Shown here: piece after piece, positions 54,500 to 63,915 of the stretch
How positions within the stretch are numbered: the first letter of the stretch is position 1
Layout of the letters: the number at the start of each line of letters is the position of its first letter
NCBI GenBank assembly: GCA_945878375.1
Contig: CAMDWG010000002.1
Location: 62,001 to 126,000 of the forward strand
Reading direction: 5' to 3'
Origin: Roseomonas mucosa
GTDB lineage: Bacteria > Pseudomonadota > Alphaproteobacteria > Acetobacterales > Acetobacteraceae
Length of the DNA stretch: 64,000 bases
Notes under the pieces: generated by a model
What the model was told of the DNA's origin: nothing
Database searches by the model: none
What the model saw: only the letters and a program-made list of their open reading frames with translations
Program-made: the position numbers and the translations under genes

Positions 54500-55915
54500 A
54501 TGGAGGAACTGCTCACCCCGGCGGAGATGGCAGAGGCCGATGCGGCGGCGGTCGCCGGCGGCATTCCCGGCATCACGCTGATCGAGGCCGCGGGCCGCGC
54601 CGTGGCGCGCGCGGCGGCGCGGCGCTTCCGGCCCTGCCGCACCCTGGTGCTGGTGGGCCCTGGCAATAATGGCGGCGATGGCTGGGTTGCGGCGCGGTGG
54701 CTTGAACAGGCGGGCTGGCCGGTCGCCGTCGCGCCGCTCGCACTGGCCCGGCCGGGCAGCGATGCGGCACTCGCCGCCGCGCGCTGGCGCGGGCCGGTGG
54801 TGGCGTTCTCGGTGGCCGAGGCCGCGCGGGCGGGGCTGGTGATCGATGCGGTCTTCGGTGCCGGCCTGTCGAAGCCGGTGGAGGGCAGGGCAGGGGAGGT
54901 GCTGGCCAGCCTCCGCGCGCCGGTGCTGGCGGTGGATGTTCCATCCGGGCTGGATGGCGCGACGGGGCAAATGCGGGGTTTCGCGCCGCGCGCTGTGCTG
55001 ACCGTCACCTTCTTCCGCCGCAAGACAGGGCATCTGCTGCTGCCGGGGAGGGATCTGTGCGGGGAGGTGGTGCTGGCCGATATCGGCCTGCCGGCCTCCG
55101 TGCTGCCCGCCATCGCGCCGCGTGCCTGGCGGAACGGTCCCTGGCTGTGGCGCATTCCCCGTCCTGGCGCCGCCAGCCACAAATATGCGCGCGGGCATGT
55201 GGTTGTCGTGGCGGGGCCGGGCATGACGGGGGCGGCGCGGCTGGTCGCGGCGGGGGCGCGGCGGGCGGGGGCGGGGCTGGTATCGGTCGCGGCGCCTGAT
55301 GCCGCGACGGCCGCCGTGCTGCGCGCCGGCGATCCGGGTGTGATCGTGGCCGAGGATCAGGACGCCGTGCTGGCCGATCCGCGCCTCGGCGTCTGGGTGG
55401 TGGGCCCCGGCCTGCCGCCGGTTGCCGCCACCATCGCCCTGCTGCGGCAGGTGGTGGCCGCCGGGCGGCTGGTGGTGGCCGATGCCGGGGCGCTGCGGGC
55501 GGCGGGGCGTGATCCATCGGCGCTGGCGGGCTGCGCGATCCTGACGCCGCATGCGGGCGAATTCGCCGCCGTCTTCGGCCCGGCCGGCGCCTGCCGCATC
55601 GCGGCGGTGCGGGCGGCGGCGGCGGCAACCGGGGCGGTGGTTGTGCTGAAAGGCGCCGACACGCTGATCGCCGCGCCGGATGGACGCGTCGCGATCAACG
55701 ACAACGCTCCGCCCTGGCTGGCGACGGGCGGCACCGGCGATGTGCTGGCCGGCATCGCCGCCGGGCTGCTCGCCCAGGGTCTCGCGCCCTTCGAGGCCGC
55801 GGCCGCTGCCGTCCACCTGCATGGCGCGGCGGCCGTGCTGGCCGGGTCAGGTCTGCTGGCGGAGGATTTGGCCCCGAACATTCCCACGGCGCTCGCGCGG
55901 TTATCGGTCGATTGA
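54500..55915 (+). CDS. nnr: Bifunctional NAD(P)HX epimerase/dehydratase
   Basis: A 471-residue fusion that repairs hydrated NAD(P)H. The N-terminal YjeF epimerase half has LVLVGPGNNGGDGWVAARWL and VDVPSGLDGATG (about 45-160). The C-terminal ADP-dependent dehydratase half, a ribokinase-like fold, has AGEFAAVFG and the ATGGTGDVLAGIAAGLLAQG loop near the end with the catalytic Asp. ATG at 54500 fits the family. It stands alone between the ParA-like and malonyl-CoA decarboxylase genes. Confidence 0.92.
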   Translation: MEELLTPAEMAEADAAAVAGGIPGITLIEAAGRAVARAAARRFRPCRTLVLVGPGNNGGDGWVAARWLEQAGWPVAVAPLALARPGSDAALAAARWRGPVVAFSVAEAARAGLVIDAVFGAGLSKPVEGRAGEVLASLRAPVLAVDVPSGLDGATGQMRGFAPRAVLTVTFFRRKTGHLLLPGRDLCGEVVLADIGLPASVLPAIAPRAWRNGPWLWRIPRPGAASHKYARGHVVVVAGPGMTGAARLVAAGARRAGAGLVSVAAPDAATAAVLRAGDPGVIVAEDQDAVLADPRLGVWVVGPGLPPVAATIALLRQVVAAGRLVVADAGALRAAGRDPSALAGCAILTPHAGEFAAVFGPAGACRIAAVRAAAAATGAVVVLKGADTLIAAPDGRVAINDNAPPWLATGGTGDVLAGIAAGLLAQGLAPFEAAAAAVHLHGAAAVLAGSGLLAEDLAPNIPTALARLSVD

Positions 55916-55965
55916 AGGCGGCGGTTTGGGCATGATTGGCCCGTAACACGTGGTAGGAATTCGTG

Positions 55966-57411
55966 ATGTCCGACCTCGCCGAAGCCCCAGGCCTGTTCGA
56001 TCGTGCGCTACGCCGTGTCACCTCGCTCTGGCGGGAGATGGCCGGCAGCGGGGGGGCGGAGCAGGGCGACGGCTTCGCGGCGCGGATGCGCGCCTGCCTC
56101 GACGCCAGGGGCGGGGAGGTCTCGGCCCGCGCCCGCGCCGCCGGGCTGGCGGAGAGCTACCTGGCCGCCGACCGCGAAGGCCGGGCTGGCTTCCTGCGGG
56201 CGCTGGCGGGCTTCGATGCGGATGGGGACGCGGTCACGGCGGCCTGGCACCGCGTGGCGGCGGCCGATGGGGTGGCCGAACGCGCCGCCGCCAAGGCGCG
56301 GCTGCGCCGGGCGCTGGAACCGCCGCGCGTGCGGCTTCTCACGCAATTCACCGCCATCCCGGACGGGGTGAAGTTCGTCGTCGATCTGCGCGCCGACCTG
56401 CTGGCGATCATGGACGGCGACCCGATGCTCGGGGCGCTGGAGACGGATCTGCGGACGCTGCTCGCCTCCTGGTTCGATGTGGGGTTCCTGGAGTTGCGGC
56501 GGATCGACTGGGCGTCCTCCGCCGCGCTGCTGGAGAAGCTGGTGCAGTACGAGGCGGTGCACCGCATCCGCACCTGGCGCGACCTGAAGAACCGCCTCGA
56601 TTCCGATCGCCGCTGCTACGCCTTCTTCCACCCCCGCATGCCGGAGGAACCGCTGATCTTCGTGGAGGTCGCGCTGGTGAAGGGCCTGGCCGACAATGTG
56701 CAGCGCCTGCTGGATGAGAAGGCGCCGCTGCTGGACCCGAAGGCGGCGGATACCGCGATCTTCTATTCCATCAACAACTGCCAGCGCGGGCTGGATGGCA
56801 TTTCCTTCGGCAATTTCCTGATCAAGCGGGTGGTGTCGCTGCTGTCGGCGGAATTCGGCAACCTCAAGACCTTCGCCACATTGTCGCCGATCCCGGGCTT
56901 CCGGCGCTGGATGGAGGAACGGATCGCGGCCGCCGATCCGGCGCTGGTGGCGGAGGAAGAGGCGGCCGCGCTGCGCGCCATGGCGCCGGCCGATCCCGCT
57001 TTGCCGTCACCGACAGCCGATGCGGCGCTGTCCATGGTGGAGACGCCTGTCCAGACTCTCGCGCGCATCCTGGCGCGTCGCACGGTGGCGCGGCAGGAGG
57101 CGGTGGCGAAGCTGCTCGATCCCGTGCTGCTGCGGGCCGCGTCCCGCTACCTGCTGGCGGAATCGCCGCGCGGCCGGGCGAAGCGCGCGCGCGATCCGGT
57201 GGCGCATTTCCACCTGTCGAACGGCGCGCGGGTGGAGCGGCTCAACCCGCGCGGCGACCTCAGCGAGAAGGGCTGGCGCGAAAGCGCAGGGATGATGGTG
57301 AACTACCTCTACGACCCCGCGCGGATCGAGGACTACCATGAGGATTACGCCGGCGACGGCCGGCGCGCCGCCTCCCCCGCCGTCCGGAAGCTGGCCAAGG
57401 GGTTCGTGTAG
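55966..57411 (+). CDS. Malonyl-CoA decarboxylase
   Basis: A 481-residue enzyme that turns malonyl-CoA into acetyl-CoA and CO2. An N-terminal helical domain (to about 190) precedes the GNAT-like catalytic domain with FFHPRMPEEPLIFVEVAL and the histidine/serine segment HFHLSNGARVERLNP near the C-terminus. Length and motifs match the family. ATG at 55966 has AGGAA; a GTG one codon upstream is possible. Malonate carriers or malonyl-CoA synthetase are not adjacent. Confidence 0.93.
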   Translation: MSDLAEAPGLFDRALRRVTSLWREMAGSGGAEQGDGFAARMRACLDARGGEVSARARAAGLAESYLAADREGRAGFLRALAGFDADGDAVTAAWHRVAAADGVAERAAAKARLRRALEPPRVRLLTQFTAIPDGVKFVVDLRADLLAIMDGDPMLGALETDLRTLLASWFDVGFLELRRIDWASSAALLEKLVQYEAVHRIRTWRDLKNRLDSDRRCYAFFHPRMPEEPLIFVEVALVKGLADNVQRLLDEKAPLLDPKAADTAIFYSINNCQRGLDGISFGNFLIKRVVSLLSAEFGNLKTFATLSPIPGFRRWMEERIAAADPALVAEEEAAALRAMAPADPALPSPTADAALSMVETPVQTLARILARRTVARQEAVAKLLDPVLLRAASRYLLAESPRGRAKRARDPVAHFHLSNGARVERLNPRGDLSEKGWRESAGMMVNYLYDPARIEDYHEDYAGDGRRAASPAVRKLAKGFV

Positions 57412-58128
57412 AGCAACACCCGGCCAGATCGGCCGTCCCGGTCGGAGCTGATGCTCCCGAACCCTTGGTTCGAGCCTATCCTGCGCCCCGGCGGGGCTCC
57501 GCTGCCATGGTCTGCGCCGGGCCGAGCGAAGCCGCGGGTGCCGGAGGCCAGGATCGCGGCCCCTTTCGCGATGAAGGCCAGCGTGGTCGCGACGCCAAGG
57601 CGCTGGCTTTCCGTCGCGGCCGTCACCCCGGCGACCACGGCCGGCCCGAGGAAGCCCGTGACCCGTCCCGTAAGGACGAAGAGGCCGAAGCAGGCCAGCC
57701 GGTCTTCGGGCGGCGCGAGCTGGACCATGAGGGTCCGGCTCGCCGCCTCCGGGGCCCCGAACAGGAAGGCGATCGCCAGCGCCAGGACCCAGAACCAGCT
57801 CTCGCTGTTCGTGGTCAGCAGCGGGATGCCCAGCCCGGCGATCCCGGTGAGCGCGAGGATAATGGCGTGCCGCGACCCCATGCGCGCCTCCACCGCGGCA
57901 ACCGCGAAGCAGCCGGCGGCGGCGCTGAGGTTCATCGCGATCCCGAAGACCAGGATCCGCTCGAAGCTCATCCCGAAGATGCTGGCGGCATAGACGGCCC
58001 CGAACATGGAGAAGGTGTTCAGCCCGTCCGTCTAGAACAGCCTCGCCACCAGCAGCCGGGCCATGGCAGGGCGGGCGGGCAGGGTGCGGAGCAAGGCCGA
58101 GATACGGCGGAACCAGTGCCTCTCGCCC
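57345..58128 (-). pseudogene. Broken UMF1/Atg22-like MFS transporter, 5' truncated and with internal stop
   Basis: Read on the minus strand, WFRRISALLRTLPARPA, MARLLVARLF, then TAG at 58035-58033, then TDGLNTFSMFGAVYAASIFG continues in the same frame. This is the second half of a 12-helix UMF1-family carrier (TDGLNT, FGMSFERILVFGIAMN, LVQLAPPEDRLACFGLF). The first half is missing: homology ends near 58128, where an autotransporter fragment on the other strand begins. The last residues before 57420 have no family resemblance. Not functional as read. Confidence 0.75.
57458..57472. terminator. Small hairpin after malonyl-CoA decarboxylase
   Basis: CGAACC, CTT, GGTTCG forms a perfect 6-bp stem 46 bases after the malonyl-CoA decarboxylase stop. 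Weak terminator; it looks superficially like a tRNA T-arm but no tRNA surrounds it. Confidence 0.3.
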
Positions 58129-58129
58129 C

Positions 58130-59584
58130 CGCGCGCTGACGCTGACGGATACGGCGATCTCGGTGTTCGAGATCGACGGCACCAACACGGCGACGGGCGC
58201 TGGCAGCTATGACCGCGTGGTGCTCACCGGTGCGGGCAGCAGCTTCACCGCTGGCGGTGCCCTTGAGCCGCAGCTTCGCGGTATCTCGGGCGATGCGACA
58301 AACACCTTCACGCCGTCGCTGACCCAGGCCTTCCGGATCGTGCAGGCCGAGGGCGGGGTGCTGGGCAGCTTCAGCGGCCTGGCCCAGCCGGTGGGCCTCG
58401 CGGCGCATACGCGCCTCGATGCTCTCTCCACGTCGGACGCGATCACGTTGTGGGTGACGCCCGACAACTACAGCGACCTGAGCCCGCACGGGGTGTTCCT
58501 GACGGGGAACCAGATGCAGGTCGGCAAGGGGCTGGAAGCGCTGCGGGGCGCCGCGGGCGTCCGCGTCGCCGCCGACACCACCGAGGCGCTGGAGACCCTG
58601 TTCGCGCAGACGCCAGAGCGCCTGCCGGCGGTCGCCAACCAGCTCTCGGGCACCGTCTATGGCGATGCGCTGATGACGGGTGCCGCGATGTCGCGGACCT
58701 TCGCGGATGTCGTGTCCGACCAGTCCGCCTATGGGCTGGCCTCGCCGGCCACCGCGGAACGCTACACGGTCTGGGCGACCGCAACCGGCCAGAACCAGTC
58801 TGTCGGCCGGGATCACAACACCGGCTACAACTCGTCGTCGGGCGGCGCCGCCGCGGGCGCCATCGTGCGCCTTGGGGATGCGTTCACCGTCGGTGCTGCC
58901 CTGGGCTATGGCGGCGCGCGGACGACGGCACGCGATACCGGCGGGAAGGCTGAGGTGGACCTGGTCAACGTCGCCCTGCGCGGCGGTTGGGAGTCCGGCC
59001 AGCTCTGGGCCGGCGCTTATGTGGGTGCCGCGATCATGGAGACGCGGACCACCCGCGACCTCACCACCTTCGGATCGTCCGCGCGCGGCACGGCCTCCGG
59101 CTACGGCATGAACACCGGGGTCGAGGCGGGGCTTCGCTACACGGGCGGCGGCTGGACGTTCCTGCCTTCGCTGGCGCTGGGGCTGGACGAACTCGGCCGT
59201 CGGTCGATGACCGAGAATGGTGCGGGCCCCCTGTCCCTCGCCGTGGCTTCGGATGATGTGACCAGCGTCATGGGTGCGGCTCGGATCCGCCTGCAGCGTG
59301 AATTCACGCTGGAAAGCGGGACGCGCGTGACCCCGACTGTCCGCTTCCAGCTGGCCCACGAAGTGGGTGATCGCGATACGACGACATCGACGGAGTTCGT
59401 CGGTGCCCCTGGCACGGCGATGCGCCTGCATTCTCCGACGCTGGGTCGTACGGCCCTCGGCCTCACGCTCGGCACGGTCGTCGACCTGCCGTCCGGGCTG
59501 GCCTTCTACGCTCGCTACAGCGGCGAGACCCGGGAAGGTCTGGACTCCCACGCCGCCGTCGGTGGCGTGAGCTTCAAGTGGTGA
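58130..59584 (+). pseudogene. 5'-truncated autotransporter: passenger end plus beta-barrel
   Basis: The reading frame enters at RALTLTDTAISVFEIDGTNT, the last rungs of a passenger beta-helix (SVFEI, YDRVVLTGAGSSFTAGGALE), then a linker and a C-terminal translocator barrel with alternating strands such as AAAGAIVRLGDAFTVGAALGY, ending in the aromatic GVSFKW expected for Bam recognition. There is no signal peptide and nearly all the passenger is missing; only a GTG at 58163 could start a cytosolic stub. The 5' break coincides with the broken MFS gene. Confidence 0.8.
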
Positions 59585-59632
59585 GGACACGCTTCCGCCG
59601 TGCCTGACATGGCGTGACGCTATCGCGACGTT

Positions 59633-59678
59633 CGGTCTCCTCGGGTGGATCCTGTCCATCCGGGGAGCCGGTTTTTTG
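59633..59678 (+). terminator. Intrinsic terminator of the autotransporter remnant
   Basis: A long GC-rich stem (CTCCTCGGGTGGA / TCCATCCGGGGAG with two G-U pairs, extended by CGG/CCG across one bulged T) is followed by GTTTTTT at 59671-59677. Textbook Rho-independent terminator, about 50 bases past the autotransporter stop. Confidence 0.85.
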
Positions 59679-59721
59679 GTCTCTTGGTGATCGAACCCGA
59701 TATTTGACGAAGGAACGGCTC

Positions 59722-60300
59722 TTGCGCTCCTCATTATTCCTCGCCTTGTCCGCCTCTGCCCTGTTGGTTGTGGGGTTGGCGGTGGTTCCGGCCGGCGCAC
59801 AGCAGCAGCGCCAGCCGCCAGCCGCCGCCGCGCCCGCTTCCCCGGCCCCGGCGCCGGCGGCGGCGCCGGATCGGACCACCGCGCAATTCGGCGATTGGAC
59901 GGTCGTCTGCGCCGTGGTGGCTGAGGAACGGCGTTGCGAGGTGTCGCAGGTCGTCCAGGACCGGCAGACACAGCTGGGGGCAGCGGTGGCGATCGGTCGG
60001 GCCGCGCGCGATGAGCCGCTGAAGCTTGTCGTGCGGGTCCCCCTCAACGTCATGGTGTCGCATGCACCGCGCCTGCTGCTGGATGGCGCGGAAGTGGCCA
60101 GCTTGCCCTTTGGGATCTGCAGCGTCCTTGGCTGCTTCGCGGAGCTGGATCAGCGCAATCAGCAACTCATCACGCGGCTCTCGGCGCGGACGGCGGAGCA
60201 GCCGGGCCGTATCGAGTGGCGTGAGGTGGCGGGCAACCAGATCGGCATCGCCATGTCGTTCCGCGGTCTCGGCGCGGCGCTCGGCGCCCTTCCGCATTAA
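59722..60300 (+). CDS. Invasion-associated locus B (IalB)-family protein
   Basis: A 192-residue exported protein. Signal peptide LFLALSASALLVVGLAVVPAGAQ is followed by a Pro/Ala-rich linker (to about residue 50), then the IalB domain: FGDWTVVCAV, two or more cysteine pairs (RRCEVSQV, FGICSVLGCFAELD) and a C-terminal GIAMSFRGLGAALGAL. The start is a TTG at 59722 with AAGGA seven bases upstream; another TTG at 59704 is in frame. Family members sit in the periplasm or outer surface with unclear roles. Confidence 0.8.
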   Translation: MRSSLFLALSASALLVVGLAVVPAGAQQQRQPPAAAAPASPAPAPAAAPDRTTAQFGDWTVVCAVVAEERRCEVSQVVQDRQTQLGAAVAIGRAARDEPLKLVVRVPLNVMVSHAPRLLLDGAEVASLPFGICSVLGCFAELDQRNQQLITRLSARTAEQPGRIEWREVAGNQIGIAMSFRGLGAALGALPH

Positions 60301-60534
60301 CGCGGGGTCCGACCAGAGTGAGACGCCTGGTCGGATGCCTTGCTCTGAACAACGAAGGTTTCGCCGCGATCTCCGCCAAATAGATCGGATATCAAAATGT
60401 GTTTGCTCTGCCATGTGCTGGGTCGAATCCGGGCGTTCCGGACAGTAGGCAGGCAGCCAGAACACGCGCCCGTCGCAGCCCGCGCTGACCCGCATGAAGG
60501 TTATCCCCCGCAGCGCCCGGGCACCTCCGCCGGG

Positions 60535-61548
60535 ATGCGGCTGGTGCCGATGGGGGCGAGGCTCGCATCTCTGCCGGGGCTTGTTGGCTTCCTGCCGCCG
60601 GGCACGCGGCTCGGCGCACTGCCCTTCGGGTTGCTGGGGGCGGATGCACTGCTCGGCTGGGGGCGGAAGGGCAGCGGGGCGCGGGCGCAGCGGCTTGGGC
60701 GCCTGCTGCGAAAGCCGATTGTGACGCTGGAAGACGGCTTCGTGCGGTCCCTCGGCCTCGGCGTTGCGGGCGCGCCGGCGCTGAGCGCGGTCGTTGATGA
60801 TCTCGGCGTGCATTACGACGCCCACGCCCCATCGCGCATCGAGGTGATGCTGGAGCAAGGCGGCTGGGAGAGTGCCGCACTGCTGGCCCGCGCGCGGGCC
60901 GCGATGGCGGAGATGCGGCGGCTCAGGATCTCGAAATACAACTTCGGCACCGCGCCGACGTCTGCCGCGGCGATGCTGCTGGGGGCCGGCCCCTTCGTGC
61001 TCTGCGTGGACCAGACGGCCGGGGATGCCTCCGTCGCGCTCGGCGGCGCGGGGCCGGACAGCTTCCGTCGCATGGTGGCCGCGGCGCGGGCAGAGAATCC
61101 GGGCGCCCGCATACTGGTGAAGACGCATCCCGATGTGGTGGCGGGGCTGCGCCGGGGCCTGGTTGACCCCGCCGATGCCGCGCGCGCCGGCGCGGTGGTG
61201 ATCGGCGAGGCGCTCGATCCCTGGGCGCTGCTCGAGCGCGCGACGCGGGTCTACACGGTGACGAGCCAGCTGGGCCTGGAGGCGCTGGTGGCCGGGCTTC
61301 CGGTGCGCTGCTTCGGCCTGCCCTTCCATGCCGGCTGGGGCGCGACCGAGGACGAGATCCACTGCCCCCGCCGCACGCGCCGCCGCAGCGCGGAGGAAAT
61401 TTTCGCCGCCGCCTACCTGCTCTATGCGCGCTACGCCGATCCCCGGACCGGCGCGCCGCGCACGCTGGAGGAGACCATGGCCACCATCGCGGCAGCGCGC
61501 GGTGCAGCGAGCCCGGCGACCATCCGCGGTGTTGCGCCGCTGAGGTGA
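60535..61548 (+). CDS. Single-module KpsC/capsule-type Kdo transferase-like protein
   Basis: A 337-residue member of the Capsule_synth (KpsC/KpsS) family. Segments: TLEDGFVRSLGLG, VDQTAGDASVALGG, ILVKTHPDVVAGLRRGL and TVTSQLGLEALVAGLPVRCF followed by GLPFHAGWGATED, all shared with the beta-Kdo transferase KpsC. KpsC normally has two such modules (~670 residues); only one is here. No other capsule genes flank it. The start is uncertain: ATG at 60535 fits the domain, 60397 is an in-frame alternative. Confidence 0.75.
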   Translation: MRLVPMGARLASLPGLVGFLPPGTRLGALPFGLLGADALLGWGRKGSGARAQRLGRLLRKPIVTLEDGFVRSLGLGVAGAPALSAVVDDLGVHYDAHAPSRIEVMLEQGGWESAALLARARAAMAEMRRLRISKYNFGTAPTSAAAMLLGAGPFVLCVDQTAGDASVALGGAGPDSFRRMVAAARAENPGARILVKTHPDVVAGLRRGLVDPADAARAGAVVIGEALDPWALLERATRVYTVTSQLGLEALVAGLPVRCFGLPFHAGWGATEDEIHCPRRTRRRSAEEIFAAAYLLYARYADPRTGAPRTLEETMATIAAARGAASPATIRGVAPLR

Positions 61549-61963
61549 CATGATCCGACTGGCGGTTGTCCGCGGTTGAGCGACCCATGCCCCATCCCGC
61601 CGGGCTTGTCCGGTCCGCCGCGTGATGGACCACCAGCGCGAGTTGGGGGAGGCCGCGCGGCTCAGGGCATGATGGCGGTGGAACGGAGCCACTCAAGGCG
61701 TCAAGCACCCGAACAGGGATGAAGCTCGACCTCCCTTCACGCGGTGCCAACAGGCTCCCAGCCGTCACGGGTCGAAGGCAACCGCGGCGGCCCGGTTGAC
61801 CGCGCCCGCCCCGTCTGCGAAGGGGCGCTCCCGATCCGTCCCCCGATTGTCACCGGGCCGTGATCGCCCGCGCCAAGCGTGCGCCTTAGGCTGATCCATG
61901 GACACGACAACGACCGAAACCTTCCCCGCCGATCCCTCCACCCCCTCAGAGGCCGGCGGCACC
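61549..61963. other. 415-base gap before hisG
   Basis: No credible gene or RNA was found on either strand in this gap. It probably holds the hisGD promoter; the 66 bases before the hisG start could instead be a 22-codon N-terminal extension from an ATG at 61898. No strong hairpin or repeat stood out. Confidence 0.5.
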
Positions 61964-62614
61964 ATGATTCTCGCCTTGCCCAAGGGCCGGATCCTGTCGG
62001 AACTCGGCCCCGTGCTGGCCCGCGCGGGCGTGGTGCCGGCGGCCGATTACGCCGATGAGGATAGCCGGCGCCTGCGCTTCGAGACCAACCATCCGGGGCT
62101 CGATGTGGTGCGCGTGCGGCCCTTCGATGTCGCGACCTTCGTCGCCCATGGCGCGGCGCAGATCGGCGTCTGCGGCGCGGATGTGTTGATGGAATTCGAC
62201 TACGACCAGATCTACGCGCCGCTCGACCTCGGCATCGGGCGCTGCCGCGTCTCGGTCGCGGAACCGGTGGGGCTGGCGGGGCAGGATCTCGGCGCCGCGT
62301 CCCGCATCACGGTGGCGACCAAGTATCCTTCCATCGCGCAGCGCCATTTCGCCCGGAAGGGCATGCAGGCGGAGGTGGTGCACCTGAACGGGGCGATGGA
62401 ATTGGCGCCTTCGCTCGGCCTTGCGCGCGTGATCGTGGATCTGGTCCAGACCGGATCGACGCTGAAGGCGAATGGCCTGGTGGAGACGGAGGTGATCGCG
62501 CAGGTGACCTCGCGCCTCATCGTGAACCGCACCGCGCTGAAGACCCGGCCGGAGGCGATCGCCGCCTGGATCGGCCGCTTCCGCGCCGCGCTGGCGGAGC
62601 GTGACGCGCGATGA
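61964..62614 (+). CDS. hisG: ATP phosphoribosyltransferase, short form
   Basis: The first enzyme of histidine synthesis, 216 residues. It opens MILALPKGRILSELGPVLAR, with VRPFDVATFVAHGAAQIGVC followed by GADVL, and VDLVQTGSTLKANGL for the phosphate loop of PRPP. The C-terminal regulatory domain of the long form is absent, so it needs HisZ, which is not in the window. The start at 61964 is chosen by family; an ATG at 61898 would add 22 residues. Overlaps hisD by 4 bases. Confidence 0.93.
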   Translation: MILALPKGRILSELGPVLARAGVVPAADYADEDSRRLRFETNHPGLDVVRVRPFDVATFVAHGAAQIGVCGADVLMEFDYDQIYAPLDLGIGRCRVSVAEPVGLAGQDLGAASRITVATKYPSIAQRHFARKGMQAEVVHLNGAMELAPSLGLARVIVDLVQTGSTLKANGLVETEVIAQVTSRLIVNRTALKTRPEAIAAWIGRFRAALAERDAR

Positions 62615-63915
62615 GGCAGGACGGCATGACGTGGCTCGACACGCGCGAGGCGGGCTTCGAGGACGCCTTCCGCGCCCTGCTGGATGACGCGCGGGAAACG
62701 ACGGCGAAGGTCGATGCCGCGGTCGCAGCCCTGATCGCGGAGGTTCGCGCCGGCGGTGATGCGGCGCTGATCGCCTGCACCGCCCGCTTCGACCGCTGGA
62801 CGCCTGCGGATGCCGCATCGCTGCGCGTGACGGCGGCCGAGATCGATGCCGCCGTCGCCGCCATCCCCGCCGCGCGGCGTGACGCGCTGGCGCTGGCCGC
62901 AAGGCGGATCGAGGCCTTCCACCGTGCGCAGATGCCGCGCGACGTGGAATTGGTGGAGCCGGGGCTGCGAACGGGGATGCGCTGGGGCGCGCTGGATGCG
63001 GTCGGGCTCTATGTGCCGGGCGGCAAGGCGTCCTACCCGTCCTCGGTCCTTATGAATGCGCTGCCGGCGCGCGTCGCGGGGGTGGGGCGCATCGCGATGT
63101 GCGTGCCCACACCGGATGGCGTGCTGAACCCGCTGGTGCTGGCCGCCGCGCGGCTGGCGGGCGTGACGGAGGTGTTTCGCATCGGCGGCGCGCAGGCGGT
63201 GGCCGCCATGGCCTGGGGCACCGCCAGCATCGCGCCTGTGGATCGCATCGTCGGCCCGGGGAATGCCTATGTGGCGGAGGCGAAGCGGCAGGTCTTCGGC
63301 CGGACGGGGATCGATTCCATCGCCGGCCCGTCCGAGGTGGTGGTGATCGCCGATGCGGCGAACGACCCGCGCCACATCGCGCTCGACCTGCTGGCCCAGG
63401 CCGAGCATGACGAGGCCGCGCAATCGATCCTCATCACCGACGACGCGGCCTTCGCCCGCCGCGTGGCCGTGGCCGTGGCCGTGGAGTTGCAAACCCTGCC
63501 GCGCGCCGCCATCGCCGCAGCCTCCTGGGCCGCGCATGGCGCGGTGGTGGTGGTGCGCGACTGGGCGGAGGCGGCGGAACTGACCAATCGCCTCGCGCCC
63601 GAGCATCTCCAGATCATGGTGGAGGACCACCGCGCGCTGTTCGCGAAAATCCGCCACGCGGGCGCGGCCTTCCTCGGCCGCTGGTGCCCGGAGGCGGTGG
63701 GCGATTACGTCGCCGGCCCGAACCATGTGCTGCCCACCGGGCGCACGGCGCGCTTCGCCTCCGGCCTTTCCGTGTTCGACTTCCTGAAGCGCACCACCTG
63801 GGTCGAGGCGGAGCGCGACGGGCTGGCCGCCATCGGCCCGGCCGCGGTGACGCTGGCGGAAGCCGAGGGGCTGGACGCGCATGGGCTGAGCATCTCGGCG
63901 CGGCTGGCAGGCTGA
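62611..63915 (+). CDS. hisD: Histidinol dehydrogenase
   Basis: A 434-residue zinc enzyme for the last two oxidations of histidine synthesis. Characteristic segments: GLYVPGGKASYPSSVLMNAL, IVGPGNAYVAEAKRQVFG, DSIAGPSEVVVIAD, LLAQAEHDEAAQSIL with a zinc His and APEHLQIM with another. The start overlaps the hisG TGA (ATGA); an ATG five codons later is also possible. It follows hisG in a his operon whose other genes are outside the window, except hisI at 44.7 kb. Confidence 0.96.
   Translation: MRQDGMTWLDTREAGFEDAFRALLDDARETTAKVDAAVAALIAEVRAGGDAALIACTARFDRWTPADAASLRVTAAEIDAAVAAIPAARRDALALAARRIEAFHRAQMPRDVELVEPGLRTGMRWGALDAVGLYVPGGKASYPSSVLMNALPARVAGVGRIAMCVPTPDGVLNPLVLAAARLAGVTEVFRIGGAQAVAAMAWGTASIAPVDRIVGPGNAYVAEAKRQVFGRTGIDSIAGPSEVVVIADAANDPRHIALDLLAQAEHDEAAQSILITDDAAFARRVAVAVAVELQTLPRAAIAAASWAAHGAVVVVRDWAEAAELTNRLAPEHLQIMVEDHRALFAKIRHAGAAFLGRWCPEAVGDYVAGPNHVLPTGRTARFASGLSVFDFLKRTTWVEAERDGLAAIGPAAVTLAEAEGLDAHGLSISARLAG

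Noticed and set aside
57455-57495. tRNA-like 3' end (GGTTCGAGCC followed by TATCC)
   Set aside because: The T-arm does not pair, there is no acceptor stem, anticodon arm or CCA, and the GGTTCG is explained by a 6-bp hairpin.
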